Source: Meandrina meandrites
Lineage: Eukaryota; Cnidaria; Anthozoa; Scleractinia; Meandrinidae
Assembly: GCA_963693305.1 (NCBI GenBank)
Contig: OY855905.1
Location: 18,353,437 to 18,417,436, forward strand
DNA length: 64,000 bases
Direction of reading: 5' to 3'
In this document: piece after piece, positions 31,637-42,090 of the stretch
Position numbering within the stretch: position 1 is the stretch's first letter
Layout of the letters: each line of letters starts with the position of its first letter
Program-made: the position numbers and the translations under genes
The notes under the pieces: generated by a model
Told to the model about the DNA's origin: nothing
Database searches by the model: none
What the model saw: only the letters and a program-made list of their open reading frames with translations

Positions 31637-33772
31637 CAGGGTTCTCCTTTTCAGGCGGTAACCGGTAAAATTTACCGCCTTTAGCACCACTTCTTACTGC
31701 CTAAAATCGTTTGGAATCCTAGAGAATTCAGCAGGTAAAAGATTAAAAATAATACATATATGTTATTTGCCGGCTGGGAGGTCCATATAGTGAAAAACTG
31801 TGACCGAGGTCTTGAAAATGCTGCTCGAGGCCGCAGGCCGAGGGCAGTATTTTCAAGGCCGAGGTCACAGTTTTTCACTATACGGACCGACACAAAGCCG
31901 GTAAATAACTTATTTATTTTTTTCCTACCTTAATGCGTTTAGTTAAAAAAAAAACGTACAAAGATTGTCTTGCAAAATGCGTTTGTTTTGTACGAGTGCA
32001 TCAAATGTTGAGTCGATAGCTATTGAGTGAAGAATGATCTGTTTACCACGAAAGAAAATAAATTCACTACAATCCACAGTTCTTACGGAAAAGGTCATCA
32101 TTAAAAGAGAACAGCATCTGAAATAGCTATTTACATTTGTAGTTAACAAGTCAATAAAAACCTCTGTGTTGATTCCCACAGTATTTTGTTTTGCTAAAAA
32201 GTTTGCGAAAGTGAAACTGAATGAAGTTGAAATATGTAGTTTGGTCGCCACCTGCACACGGCACGATATCAATTGCGAGAATTTATTTGACTGTTTTTTA
32301 TCAAAGAATCTCATTTTCGTGAATGGTGATAAGCAGTGTTCGGATTTTGGAGTTAAGTATTAGAAAGGAGAGCTGTTTGAACGAATAAATCGAGTCCGTA
32401 AACCAGCGACTTGCAGTTAACCGCAATGGCGTGAAAAATTATCAGTGCGAATAATGCACAAACAACGATCGACAAACTACGGTCATAAAACTATAACTTG
32501 ATTTGGTCAATTGAGAGAATGAATAGTCGTCTTTGGAGAACTCCAAGGCCTTTAATTCCGTTACTTATTTAGCTTTTGAAAGGATAAATCGCATATGTAA
32601 ACCGGTGACTTGCAGTTTACTGCAAATTATGGCTTGAAAATCAGTGTGAATCGACAAGCTACGGCCGTAAAACTGGTATAAATTTGTCAATAAAGAGAAT
32701 CAATACTCGCCTTTTGGAGAACTTCAACGCCTTTTATTCCACTGCTTATTTGCCCTTTACATTTACAACGGTTGCTGAGCAACTACCTCGATTTTGGAGA
32801 GCAAAACTTTCGAGGGCTCGTTCGCCTCGCCGCCAAATCACACTGACGAAAGCGTTATCGTTGCCCCTGGGCAGATATAGGAGAATCTTGCCTGCGCTAA
32901 GAACCAATCAGATTGCAGGATTCGTTACCGTGCCCTCTTGGAAAAAAGTAATTTTTTTTTTGCCTCAATGCATTTGGTATTCAATCCTTGTAAAAGAATA
33001 ATTATAAAAAATTAAAATTAAGCCGTGGAACGATGCTTTATACCTTTCGAACTTCAAAGCTTGATGCGCGATATTTTTTGTGGGCTTTCTGTCAAATTCT
33101 TTCGTGGCAGATGTCATTTCTTCGCAAGCGCACTTTTGTTGTTCACGTTCAGTTTTACAATGAAGCGGCAGATAACGATGTTCTCCTTTCTGACCAACAC
33201 TCTTGTTTGGTGAAAGAAAAGGCAGCCTTTGTCTTAAAATCTTTTTCATTCATGTCAAAAGTGTTTAAAACGTTTTCAGACAACGTTTCGAGAGTAGCCT
33301 TGACAATAAAATCCTTGAACAACATGAACAAAATACGAATATGTGTTCGTTTGCGATTTGATGGAAGACCGCTGATTTTGAAGTGACACTTGATATAAGC
33401 AGAGCGAGGTTTCCCAGAAAGTAGCTTTTGGCAATTTCTCTTTGTCTTTGTTATACTTGAGAGACAAGAGTACTAGAGTATTGAACCACAACATGAAACA
33501 TTCGTCAAAGTAACTTTCATTCAAACTTTTATCAGGAACGTTTTTTATAAATTAGACTCCTTATGTTGAACAAGTGAGTTGCAATTATTAAAATTTGAAA
33601 ACTAGTAACATCCGATGATATTACTTTGCAACGCGATGTTGACCGTTATGGCGCAGAAGTTCAATTTGCAGTCTGTATAACCATAGTTTAAAAAATGGCT
33701 GAAATTAAGCAAATGTTTTACCGGTTTGGAGAACGGCCTTACCTGTTGTGCAGAAAACTAGGGAGAACCCTG
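31637..33772. mobile_element. hAT-like element with 5-bp TSD, non-autonomous
   Basis: The 2136-bp segment begins CAGGGTTCTCC and ends GGGAGAACCCTG, flanked by AATTT at 31632-31636 and 33773-33777. The empty site is present in S copy 1 at about 6086 (ATAATTTGCGAATCATGG). Beginning with CAGGG fits hAT; 5-bp duplications are known for one hAT subgroup. Subterminal 'GGTAACCGGTAAAA' and 'TTTACCGCC' words are near the left end. Short frames inside show no transposase that I recognise. A palindromic MITE is nested at 31762-31909. Confidence 0.8.
31762..31909. mobile_element. Palindromic MITE nested in the hAT-like element
   Basis: A 148-bp near-perfect hairpin starts GTTATTTGCCGGC and ends GCCGGTAAATAAC, with GTGAAAAACTGTGACC..GAGGTC paired to its complement. 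The centre GCTCGAGGCCGCAGGCCGAG is GC-rich. No coding content. Confidence 0.85.
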
Positions 33773-33854
33773 AATTTGCGAATCATGGTGCCGTGAGATA
33801 GCGGACAACTACTGAATTCCTTCCACAAAATTAACACTCACATTGCTTTTTATG

Positions 33855-34022
33855 AAAGGTAGGTTCTCATTCTGTATAACTGTCACTGACATTTATTTAA
33901 CCACCAGTGGTATTATCTTAGTACAGAAAAGCGGTAATTGGAGATAAGCCGTGAGATTGCCGTGAGATAGCGGAAAACTACTGAATTCCTTCCACAAAAT
34001 TAACACTCAGATTGCTTTTTAT
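33855..34022 (+). repeat. Local duplication within repeat S copy 2
   Basis: The S segment from AAAGGTAGGTT(C/T)TCATTCTGT to ..CACTCA(C/G)ATTGCTTTTTATG is present a second time here. This second unit carries the empty TTAA site, while the first carries the TTAA element. Confidence 0.8.
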
Positions 34023-34130
34023 GCTATCCATCACTATAACTAATAACAAAAAAAATACTTGTTTGCATTTTCCAAAGTACTGTAGTAAATCTTTGCATGT
34101 AAAAGGTCGTAAACTGAACACAATTATTAA

Positions 34131-34593
34131 TGCATCAGTCAATTCCAGCAGTGCCTATCCCCCCCCGGGCAACCCCGGGGCATTTCCTAATGTTGCCCTC
34201 CCGGGGGTGGGGCATTTGCGTACCTCGGGTTGACCCCCGGGCATTCGACACGTGGTTTCAAAACCGTGGAGTGAGACGCGTATTTGTGATGGAGGCATTT
34301 ATAGGCCAAGACGAGGACTACGTTGCAGATTAGCTAGTCCATGAATAATGTTCATGGATGTTTTTAAAGGTATATTTTCTGAATTTTAGATATTTCTTCA
34401 TTGTCAAGAAGCAACAACTTGTATTATATTCTTTTATCACCTATCGAGAGATTGAAAACAATCAACCCGGGAGCAGGGCATTTGCCTGGTTCCCTCATCC
34501 CCACCCCGGGGAATTTACCAAAGAAATGCTAATGCCCGGGGGTTAGCCCGGGGGGTGGGGGGGGGATGGGCACTGCTGGAATTGACTGATGCA
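34131..34593. mobile_element. PIF/Harbinger-type MITE with 3-bp TSD
   Basis: This 463-bp insertion in S copy 2 starts TGCATCAGTCAATTCCAGCA and ends with its exact complement (25 bp, 34131-34155 and 34569-34593). It is flanked by TAA on both sides, the TWA-type 3-bp duplication of PIF/Harbinger. The interior is rich in C and G runs (CCCCCCCCGGG near 34160; GGGGGGTGGGGGGGG near 34550). No transposase. Confidence 0.8.
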
Positions 34594-35413
34594 TAAATAA
34601 ACAACAATGCGATGGTACAGTAAGTCGGCCGCACGCTGCATATCAGATGTCACCATGCGCTTTTCAAATCAATACGCTTCAGAAGCCTAAAATTCCAAAC
34701 GTAAACTGGGCAAATGAAAGAAACTTGAAGGAAGTTTTGTTTTAGATTTATTCTCATTTCAAGATGTAGCTACTAATGATTCATTATTCACGCTAAAGCG
34801 TAAGTTTAATTTTAGCCCGACGGCTTTTTGCAGTCAATTTGTCACTAAGTGGCTTTACCGATCCTCCTAAAAATTCCATTTAAGTTCGAAGCAATATTGT
34901 ACATTACCATTTTCCGGTCTGAAGTCTTGAGAAGCTGCTGTCGTGATCAAGTCCGTGAATTGTGGTCAAAACAAATGATTGCGTGACGAGCTAAAAATAC
35001 TTCTTTCAATGAAGACGACAAACAATAGACTTGTAACAATAGAAAATAGCATTGGCCAATATCCTCTGACAATGAAGATTCGCAGCAGCCGCTTTTAAGC
35101 ATGTAAAACTAAGCAATTCAATCGATGAATAGCACAGATCTTTAAAAAATACCTACCTGTAATTTGCAAAAGGCTAGACAGGCTAAATGACAAGCGACGT
35201 GTGAAAATAACATTTCGGGATAGAAAACTGCGGACGCATTCCTATCCAGTGACGTTTTTATCGCCCACAGCGAAAAGTATTCCCTTGACAAATTAAAACA
35301 GTCCCTTGAGAGTATACAAAAATGTGGGTCAGAGAGTGCCACCAATGATCCCAATTCTTACCATTTTCCTTGTAACCAAGCAAAATAGTCGAAAAAAGGG
35401 GGATTCTTGACAA

Positions 35414-35910
35414 TGTAAACCAGTTGCTCTAGGTCCAAATACCTAAATAGATTTATAAGGCTACTACACACTATTTATTGAAGGAAAGTACACGTGCCCT
35501 ACAGGTTTTCAGAAGCTGTCTAACTTCTTCAACAGAGACATTACAAAAGAGTGCGAAAACTGTTGAAAACATACTAAGGCTATTTCCAAGATACAAAAGT
35601 TCTACAAAAAATGTTCAATTATTACATTGTATTATTTTGACTAAAAGAGCATTGGCATTCTGTAACATTGCCCTGGACGCGAAATGTATCTACTGTGAAC
35701 AGGATGACTCTATAGAACATTCCTTTTTTCAATGCCCATCAGCGCTTGAATTCATCTCCAGTGCATGCAACTGGTTTGAGCGGAAGACAAACAAGCCTCT
35801 CGTTATTAATAATTATTCTTTAATCTTTGGAATAGAACATCAAAAAGCGGATAACGCAAACCTAATAGCAAATCTTTTTATTACATATTTAACACATTTA
35901 CAATAAAATG
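35414..35910 (+). pseudogene. Tx1/L1-type LINE ORF2 segment 3 (C-terminus)
   Basis: This is the third section of the same LINE. It contains FNIALDAKCIYCEQD-like sequence: CIYCEQDDSIEHSFFQCPSA is the CCHC motif at the C-terminus of L1/Tx1 ORF2, preceded by ILTKRALAFCNIA. The frame closes at 35906, near the natural end of such proteins, and is followed by CAATAAAATG, a possible polyadenylation signal. Confidence 0.72.
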
Positions 35911-36400
35911 TGGGAAATTATCACAGATTGCTTGAATGTCTTGTAGTTCCTCTGCGTGTTTTTTAACATATTTGCCTCTTTTGGTTGTTTTTTTCCAGCG
36001 ACGCTGTGTATTTAATATTATTCTGTTCCAGTTTTCCTTGTTTGAGATATGTCACCTCTTGCTTGTTCCTTTCCAGCTGTTCTTAAGGTCAGCGATGTTG
36101 GTGCTCAGCTGGAAACTTGTTTTTGGCAGCTGTTTGATTGTGCCTTGAACTTCAATAAGTATTTGGTGAATAATCTCCTTAGCTTGGCTCGTCCACTTCC
36201 AATGTGGCCGGCAATTCGACTTCTGCCAACTGAGATGCCATTAAATTATGACCTTGTGTTCTGGTGATAATTACCTCATCAAAAGAGCCACATCCAGTTC
36301 TTTTCTTTGTATTCGTTTCTGATATTGAGTTTAAGGGTGAAAGGTCCGAAATGGCTACCAAAAATTGTTAATTTTACATGTCCGAGAAGAACGGATAGCA
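35911..36400. other. Spacer, possibly LTR-retrotransposon gag downstream sequence
   Basis: Minus-strand short frames near 36.2-36.4 kb may continue the gag frame at 36405-36674, but I cannot support domains here. Confidence 0.35.
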
Positions 36401-36404
36401 GAGC

Positions 36405-36674
36405 TTATCGAACACATCCATTCGTCATGAAGCCCAGACTCTCTACGTCATCGCGAACTTTCGTATCTTCACGGAACATAGGAAACTGGAGCATCAGTAG
36501 GCGCAAGGTTGCTGTACCTGTAGAAGAAACAGCTTGATTTTCAGGCAGGAGAGCTTGTGCTTGTGAAACAGTGGTTTGTGCAGTGTGAATGGCTTGAATG
36601 GCTCCAACCAGTCCCTTGACAACTGTGCTTAAACCAGTAACAATGCCTTGAATTTCTTTGATAGTAGCTGGCAT
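36405..36674 (-). pseudogene. LTR-retrotransposon gag N-terminal fragment
   Basis: The 89-codon minus-strand frame has a helical alanine/glutamine-rich start (IVTGLSTVVKGLVGAI) and then TLRLLMLQFPMFREDTKVRD. This last stretch resembles the 'LRLPxLxLPxFxxxDDIExYL' motif that opens the capsid part of gypsy-like gag proteins. It starts 25 bases beyond the LTR-like repeat at 36699 in the right orientation. The frame then breaks. Family assignment is moderate. Confidence 0.45.
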
Positions 36675-36698
36675 ATTTGAAATGGATTTTCCACGACC

Positions 36699-36885
36699 TG
36701 TAGACAGTCAGGGTCATTACTCGTGGAACGAGAGAGGGATTAAACGCAACACTCTTTATTGAACAGTGGCGAACAATCAAACAACATGGCTACGATGAGC
36801 TTCGATGAGCGACCGGTTTTGACCAGCTACATGTTCAAGACTTGATGTTAGGTTACATAAGTGTCACAGTGTCCCAGTACATGCT
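36699..36885 (-). repeat. LTR-like repeat, copy 2
   Basis: It matches 23036-23225 in the same orientation: TGTAGA..CAGGGTCATT, GAGAGGGATTAAA, CAACACTCTTTATTGAACAG. The polyadenylation signal AATAAA is on the minus strand. It is followed in minus-strand sense by the gag-like frame. Confidence 0.55.
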
Positions 36886-37899
36886 CAGGGTGGGGGAGGG
36901 GGAGGGGTCACTTTGATAAGTAAAATAATCTGGTATAAGCCAGGGAAAACCTGTAAAAAGTCACTATTGCCACTGGGAAGTTAGTGGCATTTATAGAAAC
37001 ACCGACAGCTATATGACTGATGTCAAATAAATGTTCAGTGAATGCATTCACATTTAACATAAACAGTAACCTTTTACAGTTGCACCAACTGGAAGATGTT
37101 TTGTAGGCTTCACTTAAAAACGATGGTGATGTTACTGAGTGTTACAGTGCGGACACTCGAACCATGAACACCAAAGACTTTTTTCGTGCTTTTTGGCATC
37201 ATCCAATCACGAAGTAACTTCGTAACGAGGCTTGTACATTTTCATCAGCTGAGTCAAATTGAGAGTGAAATATACGATCATGGCTGACAAGAGTGAAGTT
37301 TATGTGGCTCAAATCATTATCTCTGGGCATGAAATTGGAAAGACTTTTGCTCCAGTTCGAAAGCAGGGGGTTCCGCTCACGGCGGTCACTGGCTAACATG
37401 AATTCTGATGATTTGGACTCATTCTTCCCGTCTGCCGATAAGCTGTTACTGGCGGAAAGACACGTTTTCTGCCAACGAGCTGAATCAAGTTTCTTTGCTA
37501 TAAGTTTAAGCTTATGTGACCACGTCTAAGGAAACAAAAACCAGGCAAATACTAAGATCGATCTACCTTGGATAGCGAGTGCAGCGAAATAAAGTTACTT
37601 TATAGGAAAATTACGACTGGAGATTGCCAAGTGTTATCGAACAGTATAAACATGTGGAATTGTTGACCCTCTCCGAGTGCAGTGAACAGAAAAAAGGGAT
37701 TGCATGCAGATGTATTTTTTTTTATTGGAACAATACAATACAAAAGGAAAGTACATTCACACACACACAAAAAATTAAACTAATAATAATAAAACACTAA
37801 CAATAATAACTAGTTAGGATACCTATGAATAAAAAAAAAAAGTCGCCAGTAATAGCCACAGTAACTAACAAGATACTACTTCTTCAGTAAACAGAAATT

Positions 37900-38135
37900 A
37901 CAGCAGGGTTTGCAGGTAAGGTTGATATAAAAATTACAGCTGAAAAACAAAAGGGAAAGTGACGTTGAATACAATTTTACTTTACATTTAAGTGTTATGA
38001 CGGGTATTAATTGAAGGCGCGAGGGCAAGATGCGCAGATTAAGTTTTTGGCTAAATTGAACATTGTCAAAACAACTCCAAATTTCGCATGCGAGTTTGTT
38101 TACGTGTGTTAAACACTGTCCTGTATTTTTTCCCG
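37900..38135 (+). repeat. Left inner inverted arm
   Basis: The sequence GTTTTTGGCTAAATTGAACA.., CATGCGAGTTTGTTTACG and GTGTTAAACACTGTCC is matched by the reverse complement of 41768-42090. Similarity is good over ~100 bp and patchy beyond. This pairs with the right inner arm to make a larger imperfect fold-back around the central element. Confidence 0.7.
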
Positions 38136-38273
38136 CTGTTGTCTGCCTTGTTTCCAAAAAATTACGCATGCAAAAACTGGACCTTGACGAAAGAAACCTT
38201 TTGTTCCGCGAAACAATGAAATCAGCGAAGTTGAACCGATTACTGTTTTAACTCTACAAACATCAACCCTGGG

Positions 38274-38333
38274 GGTTAGGGTAAGGTTAGGGTTAGGTTA
38301 GGTTAGGTTAGGTTAGGGTTAGCATAGGGTTAT
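38274..38333 (+). repeat. Interstitial telomere-like repeat
   Basis: About 60 bp of GGTTAGGG / GGTTA variants (GGGTTAGGGTAAGGTTAGGG..). TTAGGG is the telomeric unit in animals including cnidarians. The units are irregular, so this is an internal relic and not a chromosome end. Confidence 0.8.
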
Positions 38334-39659
38334 CCTAGCAAAAATAAAGAAATCTCTTCTTTTGAAATTTAGTGATGCTATCAGCAAAGCGCTTGCCATT
38401 TATGCTTTGTCTGCGCGACGAATTACAAAATTATTACGGAAGAAAACGTATTCGAAATTTCTCAGCGGTAAATTTCGCTAAGCGAAATGATTTTAATTTT
38501 TGTGAATAACACTGCCGTTAGCAAAGCAAATTCAGTCCGTTTCACTAAAAAAGATACTTCCATTTTCGAACTACCGTGAACGGCGAATTTTTTTCCGCGA
38601 ATTTTCACGAGTAAAGCATTCAAGTTTGCCTAGACAAACCGTCGCGAGTTTTGGCAACTCGGCCTGTGTGTTTCTGGTCACGAAACACAGGTTTCGAAAA
38701 CTTTTGCGTCGACGTTTTATGTTTCTTCAATGAATATAGACAGCAAATGGCGACTTTATATTTCTGGTAAATGCTGAGACAGCGATCTTCGTTGACTGAT
38801 CTTTGGTTCACTTGCAAAACGCGACAGTTTGTCTAGACAAACTTAAATGTTTTGCTCGATCGTGAGAAAACGCGCTAAAAAGTTAGCCGTTTACGGTAGC
38901 TCGAAAATGGCAGTAAAAGTCTGGTTTCATAAAACGGTTTTTTCAGACAACACAAAAGAAGTTTGTTTTAAGCTGAACAGGCTGTTTCTCCTACAGGCAT
39001 GTTATGAATACACTGAATCGAATTTAAGCCGGCTGGAAAAGCGATGGAAAAGAACAAGTCAGCTTAAACAAACAAAAAACTTACATGCGAGCCCGGGTTC
39101 AGTCTTGTCCTTTCATTCCTCTCGACAGACAGCGATGAAGCAATCAATGGAATTCCATGATGCACACTCACAAAATCTAAACGGTTGATTTTCATTCCGC
39201 TTGACTTGCAGTAAGCTCCTTATTCTGTTCATTTTGGGCATACTATAAATCACGAATTCACACAACAAGTCAAATGAATGAAGACTTTGCCGCCGTGCCT
39301 TTCGCCGAGCCCCAGGTCCCGACTGTCAAAATGCATTAAAGATTATTATGGGATATCCCTGAGTTTCTTCGACACGGAAAGTCCTAAGCTCAAAATTCAA
39401 CAGAAAATAATAGAGTCTAAAAGCCAGTCTTCATTTCCAAACATTCAACACGCCAAATGATGGCAAATGAGCCCAAGCAAACGAAGGTGAACTTAGTTTG
39501 GAAGAGAAGTGCGTTTAAACTCTTTCCGTCTGGAATCAGTGTTCCGACCGTCATTTCAGCGATCATGGAACAAACACGCCTTGTTTCTTTAAGGCATGCT
39601 GGTGAGCTTGTGGGTGTACAGACTTAATGGTGTCCTTCCACCACCAGACGGACGCAAAT

Positions 39660-41535
39660 GTGACCTCTCACGCGAAAACGTACACTAACGGCTTTCCGTT
39701 TTTGAACGGAATTCCGTTCACAAGCCGTTCATCAGCCGTTCAGAAAAAATTTGCATCCGTTCGAACGGCTTGGCTCATCCGTTCAGAAAAAAATCTCAGC
39801 CGTTCGAACGGCTCGGGTCATCCGTTCAAAAAATTTTCCATCCGTTCGAATGGCTTGTGCCATCCGTTCAGAAAAAATTTGCATCCGTTCGAACAGCTTA
39901 GGTCATCCGTTCAAAAAAATTGTCCGTCCGTTCGAACGGCTTGAGTCATCCGTTCAAAAAATAATCGTCTTCCATTCGAACGGCTATAGTATTAAGTTCA
40001 TAGAACACGGTCTCCCGTTTGAATTGAACGGCCTCGGGTATGAACCGAAAATGATGGTCAAAAGCGAAATCTTCCTGCCGCGCGCCGAGGTTTTCTTATC
40101 TTTGAATTATCTGGCGGTGATTCGACGCCTGTGTGTAAACAATGGTCGCAATGATGTTGAATTACGATATTTTAAGCAAAACGCAAATCGAAGGGCAAGT
40201 TACAGCGAAGATAACGATCGTGACTATCGACTGGCTTTTGAAATAGTGTTTACATTTTGATAAACTCAAGGCGCAAAGGTCACGCTTTTGTCATGCTTTC
40301 TTGACCTTTCATCAAACTTGCCGCCGAAGCGTGAGTTGCTTGTGTCGTCATGAAAACAAACGCATTAAAACCTTGTTTATTAACTTGGCGAGCTTTAATT
40401 TGGATTCAGTAAAGGTTTCACAGTAGATTGAAGAATCAGTGTCATTTATGTGCGGCATTATTCATCAAACGCCGACAAGTTGTGATTTATGCAAATGCCA
40501 GCTTCCAATCAACCCAGAAGTTTATTTGCTGTTCAGCTTGATTTTCTGCCGACTAGAATTACTTTTATCTGATCAAAATAACTTTCTTCGTTCAATTCTA
40601 AACTTGCCGCTGGGTTCGGGATCAGTGATACGATTTTTATGGCTTGCAGGATATATAGAAACGACGAAACACGCGTATCCTGTCCCACCGTCCCAGACAT
40701 GCAGTATGCTGGAAAACAATTCGATGAATGAACTTGTTTTGTATTTGCTTCTCGTCTATCCACTCGGTGTGGCAAACTTGAAAGAAACAATAAATATCCA
40801 AACATTTCCCGAGTCCTGATACATGTACCTTTCAAATGCACGTACGAAAAATTTTAAGCAACGACCTCGGTCACATGCACAAACATAACAGTAAGTTGTC
40901 ACGCTCTTGTGTTGATACAATAGCTCACTCTAATGTAGCCGAGTCATTACTTGTGAAGTGGCTGTAAAGCTTAACATATCGTACACACGAAAAATGGTCA
41001 TTGAATCCATAAGCCTGCTTTTAACGCTAGCAAAAATTGATACAATCTAAGGAGGATGTGAATTCATTCAACGAGCCCGACATGCTGTGTAAACAAACAA
41101 CATGTAAATGTTTACATACAGAGTTCGCTTGCTCTGTTTTCCTCTTTGATGATTCACGGCAACCTTCATTATAAACGTTCAAAACTTTTCGTGAGCCATT
41201 CTGCTAGACCTGGCTATCCGTTCAAAATTTTCATAAGCCGTTCAGCCGTTCATAGTTATCCGTTCAAAAATTTTCATGAGCCGTTCAGCCGTTCAAGGCT
41301 ACCCGTTCGGAATAATTAATAAGCCGTTCACCCGTTCATGACCATCCGTTCGAAATTTTTCATGAGCCGTTCAGCCGTTCATGGCAATCCGTTCAGAAAA
41401 ATTCATAAGCCATTCAGCCGTTCAGTTTCACCCGTTTCAAACGGCTTGGTAAGCCGTTTCTAACCCGTTCAATAGCCGTGCGTTTCACCCGTTTAACGGA
41501 AACCCGTTAGTGTACGTTTTCGCGTGAGAGGTCAC
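39660..41535. mobile_element. TIR element with CCGTTC/GAACGG subterminal arrays
   Basis: This 1876-bp element is bounded by perfect 32-bp inverted repeats beginning GTGACCTCTCACGCGAAAAC. AAAT lies outside both ends (39656-39659 and 41536-41539), a likely 4-bp duplication. On both sides the inner flank is packed with CCGTTC, CCGTTCGAACGG and 'CCGTTCA(A/G)AAAA(A)TTT' words (39690-40030, 41210-41510). The middle (40040-41200) has a 126-codon frame at 40439-40819 with no recognised family. The dense subterminal words look like transposase-binding repeats. Superfamily not assigned. Confidence 0.8.
40439..40819 (+). CDS. Unknown 126-aa frame inside the CCGTTC element
   Basis: The frame begins MSFMCGIIHQTPTSCDLCKC and is leucine-rich in the middle (VYLLFSLIFCRLELLLS). 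It has a cysteine cluster at the start but no family pattern known to me. It may be a fortuitous frame; it is listed because it is the longest in the element. Confidence 0.2.
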   Translation: MSFMCGIIHQTPTSCDLCKCQLPINPEVYLLFSLIFCRLELLLSDQNNFLRSILNLPLGSGSVIRFLWLAGYIETTKHAYPVPPSQTCSMLENNSMNELVLYLLLVYPLGVANLKETINIQTFPES

Positions 41536-41767
41536 AAATATATGTGAAATAAGCGAGAATCAGTGGAGAGAAGCACACTTCATGCGCGAAGGTGAGCATT
41601 CAACTCTGAAGAGGCTTTGCGCGCGAAAAGCTTACGTCACAAAAAACCTTTTGTTACTCCGAACAATGAAACCAGCATAAACATTTAGATTCGTTCTGGA
41701 ACAATGATTCGCTAATAGTAATTTTCTCGTCTTTTTTTCTCCAAGAACAAGCTCAAACTAGCGAAAA

Positions 41768-42090
41768 TAAATGCGGGACAGTGTTTAACACATGTAAACA
41801 AAGCCACATGCGAGTTTTGGAGTTGTTTTTGACAATTTTCAATTTAGCCAAAAACTCAATCTGCGTTTCTTGCCTTAGCCCCTTCAATTATACAATATAT
41901 GTTAACAAACACACTGGAAAGACATTAAGGAGGAGCGCATTTTTCTATTTGCCACTGATGCAGATGTATGGTAAAATTGTACTTTACTCATGTTATGCTG
42001 CGGTAAACTGTAGCTGGTCGTGTTTTTATTTCTGTGTTTTCATTCCTGCTACAAATTCACCGTACAGGTATTTATACAAGTGCGGGTTCT
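41768..42090 (-). repeat. Right inner inverted arm
   Basis: Reverse complement of the left inner arm (37900-38135), with the shared order AATTGAAGG.., GGCTAAATTGAA.. and GTGTTAAACACTGTCC. The two arms sit 1.5 kb and 0.2 kb outside the central TIR element. Confidence 0.7.

Larger units (their letters stand above)
30285..35406 (+). mobile_element. Repeat S, copy 2, carrying nested insertions
   Basis: The element lies inside the LINE, bounded by TTGACAA at 30278-30284 and 35407-35413. Removing the insertions 30776-31600, 31637-33772 and 34131-34593 and the local duplication near 33855-34022 leaves about 1.52 kb, close to the 1.55 kb of copy 1. Neither copy encodes a long protein, and no terminal inverted repeat is visible. 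Copy 2 lacks the 9-bp-TSD insertion of copy 1. Class unknown; the 7-bp duplication indicates transposition or retroposition. Confidence 0.8.

Noticed and set aside
33025..33524. Overlapping plus- and minus-strand frames of 60-117 codons as transposase of the hAT-like element
   Set aside because: No RNase H-fold, BED or dimerisation motif is visible; codon patterns look random.
38274..38333. Chromosome end (telomere)
   Set aside because: Only ~60 bp of irregular units, with normal sequence on both sides.
39690..40030. CRISPR-like or minisatellite coding array (frames of about 105-169 aa rich in PFER/HPF)
   Set aside because: The frames simply follow CCGTTC-type words inside a TIR element; the periodicity is irregular and no protein family fits.
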